Source of the DNA: Boletus sp. NGJ
Lineage: Eukaryota; Basidiomycota; Agaricomycetes; Boletales; Boletaceae
Direction of reading: 5' to 3'
Length of the DNA stretch: 64,000 nt
NCBI GenBank assembly: GCA_019096195.1
Contig: JAGTXK010000073.1
Location: 682,001-746,000, forward strand
In this document: positions 58,418-64,000 of the stretch, piece after piece
How the letters are laid out: every line of letters starts with the position of its first letter
How positions within the stretch are numbered: position 1 is the stretch's first letter
Notes under the pieces: model-generated
Database searches by the model: none
Told to the model about the DNA's origin: nothing
Seen by the model: only the letters and a program-made list of their open reading frames with translations
Program-made: the position numbers and the translations under genes

Positions 58418-58833
58418 TATGTTCGTTGACGTCTAGTTCACGAGAAACAGTTGGAGAGGACGGGTTGAGGAATGGTGATCAAGCCACCAATTCGAGACGA
58501 GGTCGTTCTCGTAGGGATGCCAAGTGTGCTTGCCTAAGTTTGAGAGCAGAGAAGCAGTGTAGCGAGGGTCTTGCAGAACGCGAATAGGCGTACTTGATGC
58601 TAGCCTGATCTCCTTGATGAAGGGCTACACACGAGAGGAACGCCGCATCCAAATTTTTCACACGGGCAGTCGTTTGATATGCTGCATGAGGACGAAAAAT
58701 ACAAGACGAATTCAAAACACTAGTTACAAGTGGGATATGCAACGAGTACGAAGATCAGACGATCTAATAGGCACCACCAGGCAAAGACAACATTCACTGC
58801 AAGAATAGATAACCATCGAGTAGCGCATACTGC

Positions 58834-60925
58834 TCACTCAATGCTCGTCCGTCGTCTCTTTAGGGGGGGAGAGCGTAGGTGTCTGCTGCTCAATATCTCT
58901 GTCGGGGACTCCGGAGAACCGTCAGTGAGCACCCTTTCCACTTCCTCTTCATCGTTCTCCATGGGAGAACCATCAGTGCCGTGGTTAAATTGAGTTCGGC
59001 ACGTGGACAGTCTGAAGGGAGCCATCAAACCAATTCCAAGGCCCACAAGGCCCGCTTCCAGCTCCGGCGCACCCACATCAGAGTGACGAGTATTCCTAAC
59101 CACTGGGCTTTCAGCCTCGGAGGAAGATCCGCAAGGGGAAGGAGTTCTTTGGTCTGCGCCGTCTTCGCGTGTTCTCGCCTCTAACAATGGTTTGTAGAGT
59201 CCACCGAATGGATCTTCATTCGAGGATCGGATGGGACTGTCCGTTCCAATAGTACTTGTAGATGATAGTGACGCGTCAGAAAGCCAGTCACCGTGTAAAT
59301 CAAACGAGGAATTCATCGTAGAAGGTTTGCGATAATGCATGCGTCGCCTGAGGCCACCACTGAGGGGTGAATCGTTAACGCGCTTGCGAAGATCGAGTGC
59401 ATTGAAGGCTGGCAAAGGAGAATGACCGTCGGAGAAGAGCTGACGTGGAGAGGCCCGGAATATAACGGGTGAACTACCAAACGCATCATTGAAGGGCTTG
59501 CTGCGTCCAACAGCGCGGGACGGAGTATGGATGATACTCGCAGTCCCAAGGCTGGGAGAACTAAATTCACTGGTTGAAGCCTTGATGACTGGGCTAATAC
59601 CCCCTCGGACTAGCATGCCAAGACACAATTCCCTCGCCCTCGAGTGTAATGGATGACTCGGGCTTGGAAAACGCCATGGCTGATCAGAGGGCAGACGCGG
59701 TGGAGAATGACGAAATGAGGGTGTTAATGTTGGATCGTATGGGGACATAGGAAGCGTGACTGGCGCAGTGAGCGGGGATGAGGTCATTCGGTCAGACTCA
59801 GAATTACTCGAGGGAGTTACTTCGGGAACACTAGCTTCCGGAGCAGCGTCAGTCAATGAATTACTACTCGAGGGAGGAGCCAGCTCAGGAAAATCTGGCT
59901 GCTCGGCCAATGGTGCAGATGATGCAGTAACGGTCTCCTGGTCATCCCGATCTCTGTTCTGGGGGGCGCTGTCTGATGGGACAAGAAAAGACCTTGGTTT
60001 GGTCTTGTGATTATTGAGTTGATCTGTGGATGTCTTGTTAACTCGGCGTAGATCTCCTGATAAATTCTCCTTGTCAGAAGCGGTGCTGCGGTGCTGGTCC
60101 CCTGTTATGGCGTCAAAGGCGAGCCACGATGAACCACACAGGTAACCTACTGTTTGAACCTCGTCCACTACGAATACGATCATTTCCATCGCGACGATTT
60201 GACATTGCAATCTTATGCTTTTCATACACATGACGTCGCCACATACTCTTTGCATTTACGCCTGCATATGTTCTTCTACAGAAGGTGCAACGTAGTCGGG
60301 GTTCTTCCCCCTCTGGCCAACCGTCAGGACCCAATGCTTTCAGATCCTTTTTCTTGGCGGGGCACCAGCCTCTAGGAGGCTCAAGCTGAGGGGGATAAGG
60401 AATGGCGTCGGAATTTGTCGAGACGGAGGATATAAAATCGATGGGATCCAAGAACCACTCGGGGTTGGCGGCCATGAGGGAATAGGAGAGACCTTCAGGA
60501 TAGAGGTGGGCACTAGGGAATGCAATAAAGGGTGGGTGAATGAAGACGACATTAGAATCTGATGGGGAGGGATCCATGAGGGGTATATGCTGGGCTAGCG
60601 AGGCATGATTTCGAGCTGGAGGGAGCTTGGATGGATTTGGGACATGTGATGCGGTCGCGCTGTGGGGTGCATAGGGCTTTGGAATGAAGGAGTCGGCGGC
60701 AGGGGTGAAGAAAGCGAGATCAGCGGAGGACGAAAGACGGCGCTTGAGATGGCGGGAAGAAGAGGCGGTGGGATTTCCAGGAAAAGATTGGGAGGTGGGC
60801 AAGGTCGGTCGGTTGAATGACATTAGCCCACGACTGGGACGATGCGGTGACGGGGGTGAAGTCGGGCGAGGACGATATGGCGAGGAGGGCGTTCGCTCCG
60901 AGAGGACGAGAAAAGGATCGAGCAT
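58834..60925 (-). CDS. C2H2 zinc-finger protein with long disordered C-terminus
   Basis: Exon 1 from ATG 60925 (MLDPFLVLSERTPSSPYRPR) to 60160, a 58-nt intron 60102-60159, exon 2 from 60101 to the stop at 58834. The only folded part seen is one C2H2 finger in exon 1: CTFCRRTYAGVNAKSMWRRH followed by VYEKH, near 60240. The N-terminal region is Ser/Pro-rich and the C-terminal 400 residues are low in complexity, with an RRRMHYRKP basic patch and a KRRR motif at the very end that may be a nuclear localisation signal. It is probably a DNA-binding regulator, but its targets are unknown. The presence of conserved basidiomycete homologues would need a search. Confidence 0.72.
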
Positions 60926-61064
60926 GGCTGGTGCGCTTATTTCACAAGATTTCAAGCGGAGTTGACACGCTCCTCACAACAACGCGCCAGTCACGTGATG
61001 CATCATTTGGCCTACACTAATCTACAACGCCAGACTCACATAACTGTCGCGCAATGAGTCTCGT

Positions 61065-61638
61065 TCACATGCAAAAGCAGTCCTCGCTCACCCAGCCATC
61101 ATAATAAGACCCCCGAGTGGCGTGATAGGGCCAAGGAGCCTGAATCTTGCCAAACTTCAACAGCCAAGCCGATAGTTGCACAAGATGCATACCGTTTCAG
61201 AACGAGTGCCATGATGCTTCCCGAAAACAACACACCGCCCGTCAATATGGCTGGCCCAGCAAAGCGATGTGTGGAAAATCTTGGGTGCATGGACACGAGC
61301 ATCAATCCGAGCCCATTAGCGATCTTGCCTTGCGTGGTTAGTAACCGGGAAATCCCGCAGAAAGGCTGCAAACCGCATAAGTCGACGCCCTCCCCCATAC
61401 GAAGAGGTCGTCAGCAGTGATCCCCGCTCGGTGTTTCAATCCGTGTGCGCCAAAGGCTCCAGTGAGCATTCCAGTGAAAGCTACGATATTAAGAGAGTGC
61501 CATCAGTTGACACACCGGAAAACGTGGGCTGGGAGGAGACCAACTCAGGATGGCACCTGACCTCCACAGAAACGAAGAGGCATCCCTACCGCTCAGCGCG
61601 AGGGGCAACAACGGCGACGAGGAGTCCACAGTAGTCAT
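61065..61638 (-). CDS. TMEM256/DUF423 family small membrane protein
   Basis: ATG 61638 (MTTVDSSSPLLPLALS) followed by short exons. An acceptor near 61474 leads to AFTGMLTGAFGAHGLKHRAG, the hallmark AFGAHGL segment. Next comes IANGLGLMLVSMHPRFSTHR, then FAGPAILTGGVLFSGSIMAL, and after a further intron FRLLGPITPLGGLIMMAGW, stop at 61065. At least three introns of about 45-60 nt are needed. Four hydrophobic segments match the family's four-helix layout. Bacterial and eukaryotic members are inner-membrane or mitochondrial proteins of unknown function. Divergent from SPB1, 109 bp between starts. Confidence 0.78.
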
Positions 61639-61747
61639 CGAAAGAGTTCAACTATGTCGGACGGGTAATCCCGGAGGAACTTAAGAAGTATTCACATAAG
61701 CCCAAATAAGCGTAATCAATCAGCTCTTCGCTAACTTTCGTTTGATC
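61639..61747. promoter_or_regulatory. Putative bidirectional promoter between DUF423 gene and SPB1
   Basis: The divergent start codons at 61638 (minus) and 61748 (plus) are only 109 bp apart, so the interval must serve both genes or at least one. No clear TATA box. Confidence 0.4.
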
Positions 61748-64000
61748 ATGGGCAAAGCCCAGAAGAAAACCGGCAAAGGTCGTCTCGACAAGTATTATAA
61801 ACTTGCCAAGTGCGTGTGCTCACCCGTATTGCACACCCCCATGACCGATAGTCCCAAGGGAGCAGGGTTACCGCGCCCGCTCGGCCTTCAAGCTCATCCA
61901 ACTAAACAAGAAATATGCTTTTCTTGAGTCTGCGCGCTGTTGTATTGATCTTTGCGCAGCTCCTGGTGGCTGGCTTCAAGTGGCCAGCAAGTACATGCCA
62001 ACCAACAGCGTGATCGTCGGTGCGGCGCGACCCTCCCGTCAATTCCATCCTATATCGAATAATAATTCATTATCCAGGCGTTGATTTGGTACCAATAAAA
62101 CCAATCCCAAGAATCGTGACGTTCGCTGCAGATATTACTACCCTTTACTGTCGTAATCTTCTCCGAAGCGAACTCAAGGACTGGAAGGCAGATGTCGTGC
62201 TTCACGATGGAGCACCCAATGTCGGCACTGCGTGGATCCAGGATGCTTACAGCCAGTCTGAACTCGTTCTCATGAGTTTGAAATTGGCTGTTGAATTCCT
62301 CGTCAAAGGGGGAACATTTGTCACTAAAGTCTTCCGAAGTGTCGATTACAACAATCTCATTTGGGTGTTCAGCCAATTGTTTACAAAAGTAGAGGCGACG
62401 AAGCCACCTTCCTCGAGGTCAGCTGTTATGTTATCATCAATCTAGTCGCTTAGAGGCATCTACAGGAATGTCTCTGCTGAGATCTTTGTCGTGTGCCGGG
62501 AGTTCCTTGCTCCAAAACACATTGATCCAAAGTTCCTTGACCCTAAGCATGTGTTCAAGGATCTCAGTTCCGTACTTTCTGGTCCTGATAAAGGTTCATC
62601 AGCCAATAATGTGCAGGCAAATGTCTTTCAGCCAGAGAAAAAACGCAGAAGGCGAGACGGGTACGATGACGGCGACTATATACTCTTCACTAAAACATCC
62701 GCGAGCGATTTCGTCCGCGGCTTCGAACCCGTCAATGTGCTTGGTCTCGCGAATAAAATTACATTTGAAACTGAGGAGGAGAAACAGTATGAGATCCGTT
62801 TTTCTCATTCTCAGATGACCGAGCTGGCTGCTGTACAGGTGGCTGCAACTTAGCATTACTTCTCCGGATATTAAAGTCAATTTCGAAGACCTTAAGGTGT
62901 TAGGTAAAGGTGATTTTAAGACCTTGTTGAAATGGCGGATAGCTGTACGAGAAGAGGTGACCCATTTCAGACTAACAACTCGCTTTTGCTCATGAATCTT
63001 CCCGAAGGCTGGTTTGGAGGTGAAGATGAAACATGCTGCTGAACTTACGGAGGCAGTTGAAATGTCTGAAGGGGTTGACGAGGAGCAGCAGATACAAGAA
63101 GAGGTCGGATTTCCGCCGTATCCAGTATTCCTCTGATTGACTGTCTATGTCAGCTTGAGAAACGAAATGCAGAGGCGGTAGCGAAAGCAAAACGCTCTCG
63201 GAGAAGAGCCAATGAAATCAAAACGAAAACTATCCAACGGCTGCAGCTACAGATGACAGCTCCTCTGGATATCGGTCTTGAACAGAATGATGCCTCACTG
63301 AACATGGGACAAGATGACATGTTTGACCTTGTCGGTACGCATAGGGAACTTCGGAAAAAGGGTGGCATCAGCAAGCTTGCCTCAGACGACGAGATGCCAT
63401 CCGGTGGGGAGGAGGAGGTTGAAGAACTGGAAGCAAGTGACGATGAAGTTATCGGAGCTGAAGAAGAAAGGGAAAGAAGAGTATCGGTACTCGAAGCTGA
63501 CCTCGATGGCATGTATGATGCTTATCGAGAGAAGTTGAAGGAAAGGGACGCGAAATATCGAGTGGTAGAGGCGAGGAGGAAAAAAGGTCAACTGGATGAG
63601 TGGAACGGCCTGAAAGGCGAGAACGACGCCGAGAGTGGTGATGACAGTGGCGGAGATGGTGGCTGGGAGGAGATGGCGGCAGCCAAGGAAATTGGTGACC
63701 CTTCTTCAGATGAGAGCGATTATGACGAACCCAATCCGGACCAGAAACGAAAACGACCCAATCCAGCCATCAGGAAACATACCGACGTCCAACCACCCTC
63801 CCGTGCTGCGCAAATTTGGTTCAGCCAAGACATATTCAATGACATGGTGGAACCAAACGAGGATGACGAATACGCAGACGTAGAGGTGGTTTCGAACTCG
63901 AGTAAAAGCCAGCAGAATGGCCAGGAGGAAAAGGTATACCACCACCTTTTGTCCCGTTTCATTTCTGATGATGACAAGTCCGAGGCAAGTGATTTCGAGC
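61748..64000 (+). CDS. SPB1: SPB1, AdoMet-dependent rRNA 2'-O-methyltransferase, 5' part
   Basis: Start ATG 61748 ([20 protein letters not shown]), intron 61810-61858, then [40 protein letters not shown] (AdoMet-binding DLCAAPGGW) and [38 protein letters not shown] supplies further catalytic residues of the RrmJ-like fold. Next: [20 protein letters not shown], the DUF3381 region ([11 protein letters not shown] and [20 protein letters not shown]), and then the acidic Spb1_C region beginning [20 protein letters not shown] near 63500. It runs off the window end. Spb1 methylates the A-loop G2922 of 25S rRNA (yeast numbering) in the nucleolus and is needed for 60S biogenesis. Several short introns interrupt the gene. 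Confidence 0.92.

Noticed and set aside
1-64000. CRISPR arrays, tRNA or rRNA genes
   Set aside because: No regularly spaced identical repeats, and no tRNA-like A/B box clover-leaf or rRNA sequence were noticed on reading both strands. A tRNAscan run would settle the tRNA point.

Overview
The window is nuclear DNA of a filamentous fungus, most likely an Agaricomycete (Basidiomycota). The genes carry many introns of about 43-60 nt. The gene set also fits: a basidiomycete-type Zn2Cys6 regulator, a FunK1-type fungal protein kinase, Rac1, Spb1, NUFIP1/Rsa1 and Dbl-type RhoGEF homologues. No bacterial or organellar features were seen.

Layout. (i) 1-16146 is a compact host gene block: the 3' end of a KH-domain RNA-binding protein, a NUFIP1/Rsa1-like snoRNP factor, an M16 metallopeptidase, a CCR4/Ngl2-type nuclease, a DH-PH RhoGEF, an unrecognised two-helix membrane protein and a Zn2Cys6 transcription factor. 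Neighbours are mostly divergent or tail-to-tail with 80-150 bp gaps. (ii) About 16.8-24.7 kb is a decayed zone: degenerate repeats, solo LTRs, a small reading frame split by an LTR, an unrecognised decayed spliced gene and a FunK1 kinase-like gene. (iii) 24723-55957 is a nested island of five Ty3/gypsy chromovirus-like elements (E1-E5), all with sense on the minus strand. Solo LTRs and one Tc1 DNA transposon are inserted into them. (iv) 57460-64000 is a second compact host block: Rac1, a C2H2 zinc-finger protein, a TMEM256/DUF423 membrane protein and the 5' part of SPB1.

How the island was built. Target-site duplications give the order directly. E2 (29508-37593, duplication AACAG) sits inside E1. 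A 988-bp solo LTR sits inside E2's own left LTR. A 587-bp LTR sits inside E1, and another inside the LTR at 18443-19941. A Tc1 element and a solo LTR sit inside E4, and a solo LTR inside E5. E1, E3, E4 and E5 each show only their 3' parts, each ending where the next element's 3' LTR begins. The missing 5' parts do not reappear after 55957. One large deletion ending near 55957 would explain all four losses, though an assembly collapse could look the same.

Main points for a second look: a 13-bp self-complementarity in E2 that places a Tf1-style self-priming site at the exact PBS position; a pattern in which all 16 differences between E2's LTRs are transitions, 13 of them CpG-type; a triple CCHC-like zinc-knuckle region between the chromodomain and the 3' LTR in the E1/E5 lineage; a Tc1 copy with one internal TAG and unusually long, palindrome-bounded terminal repeats; and host gene structures that automated prediction may get wrong (a stop-free 57-nt intron, a 30-nt exon in a zinc cluster, a zinc motif split by an intron, and a GC-AG intron in rac1).
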